This document shows positions 1-7,106 of a stretch of 19,457 bases of DNA, piece by piece (the first letter of the stretch is position 1; the number at the start of each line of letters is the position of its first letter). The translations under genes and the position numbers were made by a program. This stretch comes from JAVBNW01 sp031551255 (GTDB lineage Bacteria; Bacillota; Clostridia; Christensenellales; UBA1750). The stretch spans positions 1-19,457 of the forward strand of contig JAVBNW010000093.1 of assembly GCA_031551255.1 (NCBI GenBank). The letters are read 5' to 3'. The notes beneath the pieces are model-generated. The model did no database searches and was not told the origin of the DNA. It was given only the letters and a program-made list of their open reading frames with translations.

Positions 1-1
1 C

Positions 2-1762
2 GCCGCGCATACCATCGGCTATATGGGCGCGATTACCGCCGATACACTCAAGGAATACGTAACCGATAAGGGCTATGCTCCCGACGATTTGGTAGGGGTA
101 TCCGGCATAGAGCTTACGATGGAGGACGAGCTGACCGGCAACAGCACGTTGCGCCAGGGCAGCCAAACGGTGGAGGTCAACGCGCAGAACCGCAAGACGC
201 GCGAGCTTTCCTATACGCCCGCTGCGGATGGAAATAACCTGGCGCTGTCCATCGATTTGGAATATCAAATCATACTGGATCAGGCGCTCAAAGAAAACAT
301 CGAATCTACCCGGGCCGAGCAGCGTATCGTGATGGAAAACGCGAAGGAAGAAAAAAAGGCGGTTTACTATAACGCGATGATCAACCGCGGCACCACGTCG
401 CTTAACCTCTCCCAAGCAGGGGCCGCGGTGGTTATGGAGGTAAACACCGGCAAAGTTATCGCGCTGAGCAGCTACCCGGGGTTTAACCCCAACGATTTCG
501 TAGGCGGGCTCAGCGTTGCAAACGCGCAAAAGTATTTCGATACCGAAAAGAGCGATTTGGCTAAGCTTTCGCCCACGCTCAACCGCGTGATCCGCACCAA
601 AGCAACCCCGGGCTCTATCTTCAAGATGGCCACCGGGCTTGCCGGCGTGATGGAGGGCGTTGTGACGGTGGATCAGACGATTGTGGACGAGGGAGAGTAT
701 ACCGCGCACGTCATTTCCGGCAAGGCGCCCCGCTGCTGGTACTACCCCAACAGACATGGGGCGATGACGCTTTCCAGCGCGATTACGAACTCGTGCAACT
801 ATTACTTCTATACCGTCGCCGATGCGCTTAAGATCGATAGGCTCAACGAGTGGGCTGGAAGGCTTGGGCTTACGAGCACGACGGGCATAGAGCTCAGCGG
901 AGAGGTTGCAAGCGTTGTCGGCAAACAGCAGGTGCTCTACGATATTACCAAGGAGCCCAGTAAGCAAAGCGTCGCCCGCACGCGACAGGCGGTCAATGCG
1001 GTCCGCACGCAGCTGACGAACCTGCGCCGCGATCTTGAGCGCAACTACGGCGATGACCGCATCGAGGAAGTCCTCACAAAGCTGATGAGCCTGGCGGTGG
1101 AATCCAATATCGACCTGAATGCCAGCATCCGCTCGATTCTCATGGCGGATATGGGCCTTACGTACCAAGAGGTAGGCAGCGTGATCGGGGTTATCCAGGC
1201 GCAGATCAGCGATCTTCGCTGGACGGCCAACGAAACGATCATGACCGGCATCGGCCAGTCGATTACCGAGGTTACGCCCATTGGCGCGGCGCGCTATCTT
1301 GCTGCGCTGGCCAATGGCGGGGTGGTGTACGACGCACAGGTTATCGACCGCATTTTGGCGCCCGACGGCAGTGTTGTCCGGGAAATACAGCCGGTGGCGG
1401 CCCCGCCGCTGGAAGGGGTGGATGCCGCGCTGGAGGCAATTAAGAAAGGCATGCGCGGCGTGGTAGATGCCGAAGAGGGAGGCACGGCCTCTAAGTACTT
1501 CAAAGATTACCCCTACACCGATCAGATCGCCGGTAAGACAGGCACAGCGCAGGTAAACCTTATCGATATTGAAAACAACGCGTGGTTCGTGGCCTATGCT
1601 CCGATCGACAACCCGGAGATCGCCGTGGCGGTGTTTATCGCCAACGGCTATGCGGGAGGGCATTGTTCGCCCACGGCGCAGGCCGTGCTTACGCATTATT
1701 TTGAGAGCAAAAACCGGACGCATACCGATCCCGAGGCGGTTGCCGGCCAGTGGATTCCGTGA
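2..1762 (+). CDS. mrdA: Penicillin-binding protein 2 (class B peptidoglycan transpeptidase), 5' end outside window
   Basis: This enzyme cross-links peptidoglycan by D,D-transpeptidation on the outer face of the membrane, usually within the elongation (rod) complex. The reading frame is open from base 2, and the residues before the first internal ATG (position 23) already read like PBP dimerisation-domain sequence (HTIGYMG). The true start therefore lies upstream, and the N-terminal membrane anchor is missing from this window. All three active-site motifs are visible: SIFK with the nucleophilic serine at 614-616, SCN at 791-799 and KTG at 1535-1543. Between SCN and the conserved GIGQS segment (about 1249) lies an unusual, mostly helical stretch of roughly 100 residues (about 913-1225). 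minCDE follows downstream, as in many Clostridia, where mreBCD-PBP2-min clusters are common. The family call is secure. The choice of mrdA over another class B PBP such as a SpoVD-type protein rests on context. Confidence 0.9.
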   Translation, partial: AAHTIGYMGAITADTLKEYVTDKGYAPDDLVGVSGIELTMEDELTGNSTLRQGSQTVEVNAQNRKTRELSYTPAADGNNLALSIDLEYQIILDQALKENIESTRAEQRIVMENAKEEKKAVYYNAMINRGTTSLNLSQAGAAVVMEVNTGKVIALSSYPGFNPNDFVGGLSVANAQKYFDTEKSDLAKLSPTLNRVIRTKATPGSIFKMATGLAGVMEGVVTVDQTIVDEGEYTAHVISGKAPRCWYYPNRHGAMTLSSAITNSCNYYFYTVADALKIDRLNEWAGRLGLTSTTGIELSGEVASVVGKQQVLYDITKEPSKQSVARTRQAVNAVRTQLTNLRRDLERNYGDDRIEEVLTKLMSLAVESNIDLNASIRSILMADMGLTYQEVGSVIGVIQAQISDLRWTANETIMTGIGQSITEVTPIGAARYLAALANGGVVYDAQVIDRILAPDGSVVREIQPVAAPPLEGVDAALEAIKKGMRGVVDAEEGGTASKYFKDYPYTDQIAGKTGTAQVNLIDIENNAWFVAYAPIDNPEIAVAVFIANGYAGGHCSPTAQAVLTHYFESKNRTHTDPEAVAGQWIP

Positions 1763-1799
1763 TCGTCAGCCCCTAAATATCGCAGCTTTTGCGCACAGC

Positions 1800-1829
1800 T
1801 TGACGCGGAAACGGCAGCTTGCTTACAAT
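1800..1829 (+). promoter_or_regulatory. Probable sigma-A promoter of the minCDE operon
   Basis: A TTGACG box at 1800-1805 and a TACAAT box at 1824-1829 are separated by 18 bases. Transcription would begin near 1835, about 215 bases before minC, so minCDE could be expressed independently of the upstream PBP2 gene. The call rests on box match only. Confidence 0.55.
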
Positions 1830-1833
1830 GGAA

Positions 1834-1921
1834 ACCTAGGGCCTACCGATATAAATGTGCGGCGGGCGGGTTTTCCTCCCGAACTTAAGCTGCCTTAGGT
1901 CGCCATGGCGTTGCCATGGCC
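1834..1921 (+). promoter_or_regulatory. Structured 5' leader of the min operon
   Basis: Starting at the predicted transcription start, ACCTAGGGC (1834-1842) can pair with GCCTTAGGT (1892-1900) over nine base pairs with one G-U. It encloses a smaller CGGG/CCCG hairpin. Directly after it, two copies of the self-complementary octamer GCCATGGC (1902-1909 and 1913-1920) are separated by three bases. No U-tract follows, so this is not an obvious terminator. I do not recognise a known riboswitch class. The function is unknown: it could be an mRNA stabiliser, a protein-binding site or a regulatory element. Confidence 0.4.
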
Positions 1922-2050
1922 TCCATCCTCCGCCTTGTTCGAAACAAAAATTTGGCAGTATACAAGCGTTTCGGACGATGGCAACAGGCCCAGGACCGCG
2001 GCATGGGCGCGGCGGCTATTCAGTGAACACGAGTGGCGGAGAGTGAGTAC

Positions 2051-2704
2051 GTGGCGAAGGATGTCATATTCAAGGGAATGCGGGACGGTCTTTTGGTACT
2101 TTTACCCGACGGGCCCGTCGATTTGGCGCTGACGGCGATGATCGACAAGATGGAGCAACATAGGGCCTTTTTCGAAGGTGGGAATTGCCCGATCTATATT
2201 TCCGGGGCGATCGACGCGTGGACGATGGATCATCTACGCGCGCTCCTTAAAGACCAGTTCGGGCTTGCACAGGTGGAGCTCGCCTCCAGGCCGGACCCTG
2301 CGCAAAGGCCCGAGCGGGCGCAGAAAGTGAATGCGCCGGTCGAGCGGGAGGCCTATGCGCTGACGATCGAAGGCACAATACGCAATGGCCAGAGAATTAC
2401 TTATCAGGGCGACTTAATCGTATTGGGCGACGCGAATCCCGGCTCGCAGCTCGTGGCCGGCGGCAACGTGTTGGTACTCGGGGCGCTTAGGGGCAACGCG
2501 CATGCGGGCGCTCTGGGGGATGAAAACGCATACATTGCCGCATTTCAACTGATGCCTACGCAGGTGCGCATCGCCAGGTGCATCGCCAGACCCCCTGAAG
2601 GGATGAAAAAGCCGGATTGTCCGGAAATTGCCAGGGTGAGAGGCGGGCGCATCGAAATTGCCCCCTACCTGCCCGCGAAGGCGCAAAGTGGAGGGTTTCG
2701 ATGA
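2051..2704 (+). CDS. minC: Septum site-determining protein MinC
   Basis: MinC is the division inhibitor that, recruited to the membrane by MinD, blocks FtsZ polymerisation near the poles. The protein is about 217 residues. An N-terminal domain opens with a KDVIFKGMRDG segment. A C-terminal beta-helix domain carries the family signature around GDLIVLGDANPGSQ and VLGALRGNAHAG. I chose the GTG at 2051 over the in-frame GTG at 2033: GGAGAG at 2038-2043 lies seven bases upstream, and the protein then begins with AKDVIFKG as in homologues. The gene ends in an ATGA overlap with minD (2701-2704), indicating translational coupling. The region between the two domains is short and rich in Pro, Arg and Glu, as expected for a linker. 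Confidence 0.93.
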   Translation: MAKDVIFKGMRDGLLVLLPDGPVDLALTAMIDKMEQHRAFFEGGNCPIYISGAIDAWTMDHLRALLKDQFGLAQVELASRPDPAQRPERAQKVNAPVEREAYALTIEGTIRNGQRITYQGDLIVLGDANPGSQLVAGGNVLVLGALRGNAHAGALGDENAYIAAFQLMPTQVRIARCIARPPEGMKKPDCPEIARVRGGRIEIAPYLPAKAQSGGFR

Positions 2705-3510
2705 GCCAGGTCATCGTGGTTACTTCCGGGAAGGGCGGAGTGGGCAAGACCACCGCATCCGCCAACATAGGCGCGGCCCTTGCGACGGAGGGCAAGAGCG
2801 TCGTACTAGTGGATACCGACATCGGCCTTCGCAATTTGGATGTGGTGATGGGGCTTGAAAACCGCATTGTATACGACCTGGTAGACGTGGTGGAGGGCGT
2901 TTGCAGGCTCAGGCAGGCGCTGGTTTACGACAAGCGTTTCGAGGACAGGCTCGCTCTTCTGCCCGCGGCTCAGACGAGAGATAAATCCGCGGTGACGCCC
3001 GATCAAATGAAGATCGTCACCTGGGATTTGCGCGATATGTTCGAGTATATCCTGGTCGATTGCCCGGCGGGCATCGAGCAGGGCTTTCAAAATGCCGTAG
3101 CCGGCGCGGACAGCGCGATCGTGGTGACAAACCCCGAGGTTTCGGCAATGCGCGACGCCGACCGCGTGATCGGCCTGCTCGGCGCGTACGATCTGCCCAA
3201 CCCGCGCCTCATCGTGAACCGCCTGCGCCCCGATATGGTAAAAAAGGGAGACATGATGTCCATTTCCGATATGATCGACGTACTGGGCATCGAATTGCTC
3301 GGCATCGTTCCGGATGATGAAGAGGTGATCAAGTCCGGCAACGTCGGCGAACCGGTTGTGCTCAGGGGGGGGGGATCCGCGCAGGCGTACATGGATATCG
3401 CCAGGCGGATCCTTGGCGAGGAGGTTCCGTTCGGCCAGCTCAGGGCCGTGAAGCGCGGCCTGCTTTCCAGGCTGTTTTCCAGCAAACGCGCAGGGAGGAC
3501 GGTAACATGA
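2701..3510 (+). CDS. minD: Septum site-determining protein MinD (ParA-type ATPase)
   Basis: MinD is the membrane-cycling ATPase that recruits MinC and is released by MinE. The 269-residue protein starts MSQVIVVTSGKGG. The deviant Walker A loop GKGGVGKTT has the signature lysine at residue 11 and the phosphate-binding lysine at 16. The switch region with IVDTDIGLRN-type sequence (here VVLVDTDIGLRNLD) follows, and DCPAGIE is the Walker B-like segment. The C-terminus KRGLLSRLFSSKR is a basic amphipathic helix, the expected membrane-targeting sequence. The start at 2701 is set by homology and a GGAGGG site just upstream; longer in-frame extensions would run through minC. Four-base overlaps join it to both minC and minE. 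Length and motifs are normal for the family. Confidence 0.97.
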   Translation: MSQVIVVTSGKGGVGKTTASANIGAALATEGKSVVLVDTDIGLRNLDVVMGLENRIVYDLVDVVEGVCRLRQALVYDKRFEDRLALLPAAQTRDKSAVTPDQMKIVTWDLRDMFEYILVDCPAGIEQGFQNAVAGADSAIVVTNPEVSAMRDADRVIGLLGAYDLPNPRLIVNRLRPDMVKKGDMMSISDMIDVLGIELLGIVPDDEEVIKSGNVGEPVVLRGGGSAQAYMDIARRILGEEVPFGQLRAVKRGLLSRLFSSKRAGRTVT

Positions 3511-3767
3511 CCAAGAGAAGCGCGCCCACCAACGCCATCGCCAAGGAGAGGCTGCGCGCGGTGTTGGAAAGCGACCGCGGGCATCTAAGCGGCAAATCGC
3601 TCGAGCTTTTTAAGAGGGATATCGCAACGGTTATGCTTTCGTATATGGAGATCCGCGAGGAAGAAATGGATGTCAGATTCGAGAGGCAGGACGACGGAAT
3701 GACGCTTCTGCGCATCGAGGTTCCGGCTGTGAAGGTGCGCAAGCTTCCGGGAGAGCTGGGAGGTTGA
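3507..3767 (+). CDS. minE: Cell division topological specificity factor MinE
   Basis: MinE stimulates MinD ATPase and drives Min dynamics, restricting division inhibition to the poles. The 86-residue product has the usual order. An N-terminal helical anti-MinCD region (AKERLRAVLESDRGHL) comes first. A MinD-contact and dimerisation region follows, with LFKRDIATVMLSYMEI and the beta-strand segment MTLLRIEVPAVK. It begins inside the minD stop codon (ATGA, 3507-3510), so the three min genes form one translationally coupled unit. MinE in a spore-former implies an oscillating or gradient Min system rather than only the DivIVA/MinJ type of Bacillus. No terminator with a clear U-tract was seen after it. 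Confidence 0.93.
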   Translation: MTKRSAPTNAIAKERLRAVLESDRGHLSGKSLELFKRDIATVMLSYMEIREEEMDVRFERQDDGMTLLRIEVPAVKVRKLPGELGG

Positions 3768-4218
3768 GATTGGCGGGAGTCTCCGTACCCGCCTGAAACG
3801 GCTGATTTCGGCCAGTTTCCGCATTGCCGTCGGTTGCCGCTCGGCGACGCCGTCCTGCGTTGCCTTCAAACAGTCTCAAACTAAGCCGCTTCAGGTCGAA
3901 GAGCTCCAGTGGCACAGCGGGGTAGCAGTGCGCGGCGTCGCCGAGCCGGCGCAGCGGGATTAGGCAAGCGGCGTAAGCAAAGCAATGATGCGCTGCTGCC
4001 CCCCTCTTCTTCCTTGAACGGCATCCTCGCAAGGCGGTTTGGGCCAACGAGTTTTTCAGGGCACAGAGGGCGACGGGGTAGGGCGACGTCGCGATGGCGT
4101 GGCCAGGCCACTCCGAACGGCGGCAACGGGGCTATGCCGCCCACTCCGCTCGGGAAGACCATGGGTTTGGATTCCGCTGCCCAAATGTGGCGGCTTGGGC
4201 TGCGCACTTCACTTTTTC
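3768..4218. other. Non-coding stretch between minE and darA with palindromes
   Basis: I found no convincing gene in these 450 bases. Reading frames exist on both strands, but they lack ribosome sites and recognisable protein sequence. Several inverted repeats are present. GGCGGG/CCCGCC (about 3774-3795) lies just after minE. GAAACGGC can pair with GCC-A-GTTTC (about 3796-3820). A 14-bp perfect repeat is listed separately. The first of these could act as a weak terminator, but no T-run follows. The density of hairpins suggests a degenerate repeat element or a structured RNA. Confidence 0.4.
3839..3946. repeat. Long inverted repeat in the minE-darA gap
   Basis: GCTCGGCGACGCCG at 3839-3852 is perfectly complementary to CGGCGTCGCCGAGC at 3933-3946. 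It encloses an 80-base internal segment. Sequence outside the arms is also loosely complementary (TTGCCG on the left against CGGC...AGGCAA on the right), so the true palindrome may be longer and partly decayed. Confidence 0.6.
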
Positions 4219-4248
4219 TTTACATAATAGGCGGGTATCTTGTATAAT
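4219..4248 (+). promoter_or_regulatory. Sigma-A promoter of darA-holB-ricT
   Basis: TTTACA at 4219-4224 and a consensus TATAAT at 4243-4248 are separated by 18 bases. The start site would be near 4255, giving a short leader of about 30 bases with a strong GGGGAGG ribosome site at 4271-4277. The AT-rich promoter stands out sharply from the GC-rich stretch before it. Confidence 0.7.
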
Positions 4249-4284
4249 GGAAATAAGGAAATCGTTAGAAGGGGAGGTATTACG

Positions 4285-4614
4285 ATGAAATTGATCATCG
4301 CAATCGTCCAAGACGAAGATGCGGCCAGGTTGGTTTCAAGCCTGATGAACGACGGCTACTTCGTCACCAAGCTCGCCACCACCGGCGGTTTTTTGCGCGC
4401 AGGCAACACCACGTTGCTTATGGGCGTAGAAGATGCCAAGCTGCAAGGCGCGATGAGCGCCATAGAAAAAATCTGTAAATCCAGGCGGCAGATCGCCACA
4501 TCCCCTTCGCCGGTTGCGGGAACCACCGGCACGTATATGCCCTATCCTATCGAGGTTATGGTAGGCGGCGCAACGATCTTTGTCATGAACATCGAGCAGT
4601 TTGTCAAGCTCTAA
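4285..4614 (+). CDS. darA: Cyclic-di-AMP receptor DarA/PstA (PII-like, YaaQ family)
   Basis: This is a small trimeric PII-like signalling protein that binds cyclic di-AMP in the cytosol. The 109-residue product begins MKLIIAIVQDEDA. It has the family features: LVSSLMNDGYFVTKLATTGGFLRAGNTTLLMGV in the first half, where the nucleotide-binding and T-loop regions lie, and a closing strand ATIFVMNIEQF. The ATG at 4285 sits eight bases after GGGGAGG, and the promoter boxes just upstream rule out a much longer start. It heads an operon with holB and ricT, matching the Bacillus tmk-yaaQ-yaaR-holB-yaaT order with tmk and yaaR absent here. The downstream target of the receptor is not known from this sequence. 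Confidence 0.92.
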   Translation: MKLIIAIVQDEDAARLVSSLMNDGYFVTKLATTGGFLRAGNTTLLMGVEDAKLQGAMSAIEKICKSRRQIATSPSPVAGTTGTYMPYPIEVMVGGATIFVMNIEQFVKL

Positions 4615-4615
4615 C

Positions 4616-5572
4616 ATGGCCTGCGTCGGCGAAGCATTTGCGCCGTCCGCCCCGGAAAAGGGTTTTTATACATCCCTTGCCGCGGGGCGGACGGTGCATG
4701 CATATCTGGTGGCCGGGGCTGAGGGCTCCGGCAAGCGCGCGTTTGCCATCGAGGCCGCGCGCGCGCTTTTGTGCGAAAATCGTCGTCGGGATGGATCGCC
4801 TTGCGGCGCATGCGGCCCATGTACGAGAGCCGCGGCAGGGGTTCATCCGGATTTGATGATCGTATCGCCGGTGAAGGCCGGCATTGGCGTGGATGAGATA
4901 CGCGCGCTCCTTGCCCGGCTGGCGATCACCGCGTACGAGGGTGGAAATCGCGTGGCGATCATCGAAAATGCGGATAAGATGACCGCGCAAGCACAAAATG
5001 CGCTGCTGAAAGCCTTGGAGGAGCCCTCGCCGGGCATCATATTTTTTCTGCTGGCGACGGACTCTTCGCAGATTCTTCCGACGGTGATATCGCGCGTGAG
5101 GCTCATGCGCATGATGCCGGATGCCGATATAGCTCAAAGGCTTATGGAGTTGGGCGCCGGCGACGACTACGCCCGCGAGATTTCCGTGCTGTCCGGCGGC
5201 GCGCTGATGAGGGCAAAGGAACTTTATGCATCCCCGGCATGCCTAAAGGGCCGCGAAAAGGCCCTTTCCGTGTTGCGTCTTCGCGGCATCGCCGATGTTC
5301 CCGCCGCTTGGCAGACACTCAAGGACGATAAGGACATCGCCCAGGATATCCTCTTGTGGCTGGAGTGCGCATCCGCCGATGCTTTGCGCGCGCAAAGCGG
5401 TCTTGGGGCATCCATTAAGATCGGCGGCGAGCTTAGCCGCTTTACATTTGCGCGCCTGCGCAGTATCATGGAAGAGATCGTTTTGGTGAGAAAAAAACTC
5501 GGCTCGAACGTGCCGTGGAGCGTTGCGGTCGAGCCGTTGTTGTTTATGATCGCGGAAGGGGAAAACGAATGA
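4616..5572 (+). CDS. holB: DNA polymerase III clamp-loader subunit delta' (HolB)
   Basis: Delta' is part of the clamp loader that places the sliding clamp on primed DNA. The 318-residue protein shows HAYLVAGAEGSGK, with a Walker A loop at residues 34-40. A four-cysteine zinc module (C53, C63, C66, C69) follows. The conserved helix-rich sequence MTAQAQNALLKALEEPSPG is typical of DnaX/HolB AAA+ proteins. The sensor motif usually written SRC reads SRV here (PTVISRV), so the arginine is kept but the cysteine is lost. I take the ATG at 4616, one base after the darA stop, as the start through translational coupling. A TTG at 4601 inside darA is the alternative, and no strong ribosome site decides between them. 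The end overlaps ricT by ATGA. Confidence 0.9.
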   Translation: MACVGEAFAPSAPEKGFYTSLAAGRTVHAYLVAGAEGSGKRAFAIEAARALLCENRRRDGSPCGACGPCTRAAAGVHPDLMIVSPVKAGIGVDEIRALLARLAITAYEGGNRVAIIENADKMTAQAQNALLKALEEPSPGIIFFLLATDSSQILPTVISRVRLMRMMPDADIAQRLMELGAGDDYAREISVLSGGALMRAKELYASPACLKGREKALSVLRLRGIADVPAAWQTLKDDKDIAQDILLWLECASADALRAQSGLGASIKIGGELSRFTFARLRSIMEEIVLVRKKLGSNVPWSVAVEPLLFMIAEGENE

Positions 5573-6717
5573 CGACGGTGATCGGCGTGAGCTTTGTGCG
5601 CGCCGGAAAGGTATACTGGTTTGATCCTAACGGATTAGAACTTCAAGATGGCGAGCCTGCCATCGTCGAAACTGTGCGCGGAACGGACTTTGGTTTTATA
5701 TCGGGCAAGCCGGTAGAGGTATTGGACGAGCAGATCGTAAAGCCCTTGCGCAAGGTGCTTAGGGCCGCCACGGAAGAAGATTTGCGCGGGGCCGAAGAAA
5801 ATAAGCGCAAGGAAGCGGATGCGTTTGGCGTCGCGCAGGACAAGATTGACAGGCACAAGCTCGAAATGAAGCTGGTGGATGTCGAGTACGCGTTTGACGG
5901 CTCGCGCATCGTATTCTACTTTACCGCCAACGGCCGCGTGGATTTTCGAGAACTGGTAAGGGATCTGGCGTCGGTATTTCGTGCGCGCATTGAACTTAGG
6001 CAGATCGGCGTGCGGGATGAGGCGAAGATGATCGGTGGGCTCGGTCCGTGTGGACGGCCCATTTGCTGTAGGCAATTTCTTGCGGATTTCCAGCCGGTTT
6101 CGATAAAAATGGCCAAGGAACAGAACCTTTCGCTCAATCCCACGAAGATCTCCGGGCTGTGCGGCAGGTTGATGTGCTGCTTGAAGTACGAGCAGGATCA
6201 CTACGAGGCGGCCCATAAGAGCATGCCCCGCATTGGTCGAGAGGTGGAAACTCCGGACGGCCCGGGCACGGTAGTGGAGGTCAACGTTCTCAGAGAGAGG
6301 CTCACCGTAAAGGTGCAAATGAAGGACGGATGGGAGTATCAGCACTATCCGTTTGAGGCGCTCGAGCCGCATAAGCAGGGCGAAAAGTACGTGCTCAAGC
6401 GCGTGGTTCCCCCAAAGGCCGAGGAGAGCGACGAGGAATACTTTGCCGGCGTTCAGCGCGAACAAGAAGGGCTTGCGCCAAGCGAGAGCGAAAGGGAAGA
6501 GGGCCGCAGGGAAGAACGAAGGCGCCCGCCCAGGCCGCCTCGCCCACAGCCTAACAAGCCCGAGCGGCAGGAAGCCGATACGGCCGCGCCTAAGCCTAAA
6601 GAACGGGAAGAAGCTAAGGAAGGCGAAACGCCCCCCGCAAGCAGGCCTAGGCGGCGCGGCGGCAGACGCCGCGGAGGCGGCGGAAACCAGCAGCCGCCCA
6701 AGCCCGCCGCGGAATAG
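5569..6717 (+). CDS. ricT: RicT/YaaT, iron-sulfur PSP1-domain protein with long charged tail
   Basis: In Bacillus, RicT forms an iron-sulfur complex with RicA and RicF that aids RNase Y-dependent mRNA maturation and affects sporulation, competence and biofilm. The 382-residue product starts MTTVIGVSFVRAGKVYWFD and contains the PSP1 core. Two cysteine-rich motifs, GPCGRPICCRQF and GLCGRLMCCLKYEQ, are the expected cluster ligands. From about residue 285 the sequence becomes low-complexity, rich in Glu, Arg and Pro, and ends with SRPRRRGGRRRGGGG. That makes the protein about 100 residues longer than the Bacillus form. The Arg-Gly tail suggests RNA binding (inference). The start overlaps the holB stop. 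No ricA or ricF gene is visible nearby. Confidence 0.9.
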   Translation: MTTVIGVSFVRAGKVYWFDPNGLELQDGEPAIVETVRGTDFGFISGKPVEVLDEQIVKPLRKVLRAATEEDLRGAEENKRKEADAFGVAQDKIDRHKLEMKLVDVEYAFDGSRIVFYFTANGRVDFRELVRDLASVFRARIELRQIGVRDEAKMIGGLGPCGRPICCRQFLADFQPVSIKMAKEQNLSLNPTKISGLCGRLMCCLKYEQDHYEAAHKSMPRIGREVETPDGPGTVVEVNVLRERLTVKVQMKDGWEYQHYPFEALEPHKQGEKYVLKRVVPPKAEESDEEYFAGVQREQEGLAPSESEREEGRREERRRPPRPPRPQPNKPERQEADTAAPKPKEREEAKEGETPPASRPRRRGGRRRGGGGNQQPPKPAAE

Positions 6718-6741
6718 GCCTATACCTCCAGGGGGTAACCC

Positions 6742-6778
6742 GTAGGCGAGCAGGTTGTTTTGCCACTATAGCGCCTAC
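6742..6778 (+). other. Weak hairpin after ricT
   Basis: GTAGGCG at 6742-6748 pairs with CGCCTAC at 6772-6778 around a 23-base loop that includes TTGTTTT. It could be a poor terminator for the darA-holB-ricT operon, but no U-tract follows and support is thin. Confidence 0.25.
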
Positions 6779-6787
6779 AGCTTTTCC

Positions 6788-6816
6788 TTTACATCGGCAC
6801 GGGTTGGTGCTACAAT
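6788..6816 (+). promoter_or_regulatory. Promoter of the ferredoxin gene (extended -10)
   Basis: TTTACA at 6788-6793 and TACAAT at 6811-6816 are 17 bases apart. A TG dinucleotide at 6808-6809 gives an extended -10. The resulting leader is about 43 bases long and carries AGGAGG before the start codon. Confidence 0.7.
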
Positions 6817-6865
6817 ACCACGAGATCGAACTTCGATAAATCATGATCGACAGGAGGTGTCATAG

Positions 6866-7036
6866 TTGGCATATGCTATCAACGACGAGTGCATCAGCTG
6901 CGGCGCATGCGAAGGCGAGTGCCCGGTAAACTGCATCAGCGAGGGAGACGGCAAGTTCGTAATCGACGCTACGACCTGCATCGAATGTGGCGCGTGCGCC
7001 GATGTGTGCCCGGTGGACGCTCCCAAGCAGGCGTAA
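6866..7036 (+). CDS. Small 2[4Fe-4S] ferredoxin
   Basis: This is a soluble low-potential electron carrier of the clostridial type. The 56-residue product carries two cluster motifs: C9-x2-C12-x2-C15-x3-C19-P and C38-x2-C41-x2-C44-x3-C48-P. Together these bind two [4Fe-4S] clusters. Translation is assigned to a TTG at 6866, because AGGAGG (6852-6857) lies eight bases upstream and the next residues AYAINDEC match the normal ferredoxin N-terminus. An ATG at 6872 is out of frame. A ninth cysteine (C23) occupies the position where most relatives have alanine in the CPVNAI segment. The gene is a single transcription unit with its own promoter and terminator. Confidence 0.93.
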   Translation: MAYAINDECISCGACEGECPVNCISEGDGKFVIDATTCIECGACADVCPVDAPKQA

Positions 7037-7052
7037 TCCCTATCGAGCAATG

Positions 7053-7085
7053 AGCCCGCTTTCCGGAAGGTAAGCGGGCTTTTAT
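7053..7085 (+). terminator. Intrinsic terminator of the ferredoxin gene
   Basis: AGCCCGCTT (7053-7061) pairs perfectly with AAGCGGGCT (7072-7080) around a ten-base loop, followed by a short run of T. Confidence 0.85.
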
Positions 7086-7106
7086 GGTCGTTTGGCCATG
7101 CGAAGA

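Noticed and set aside
3673..4047. 124-codon minus-strand frame across the minE-darA gap
   Set aside because: It overlaps the end of minE, has no ribosome site and no recognisable domain; composition looks like translated GC-rich non-coding DNA. It may mark a dispersed repeat but not a gene.
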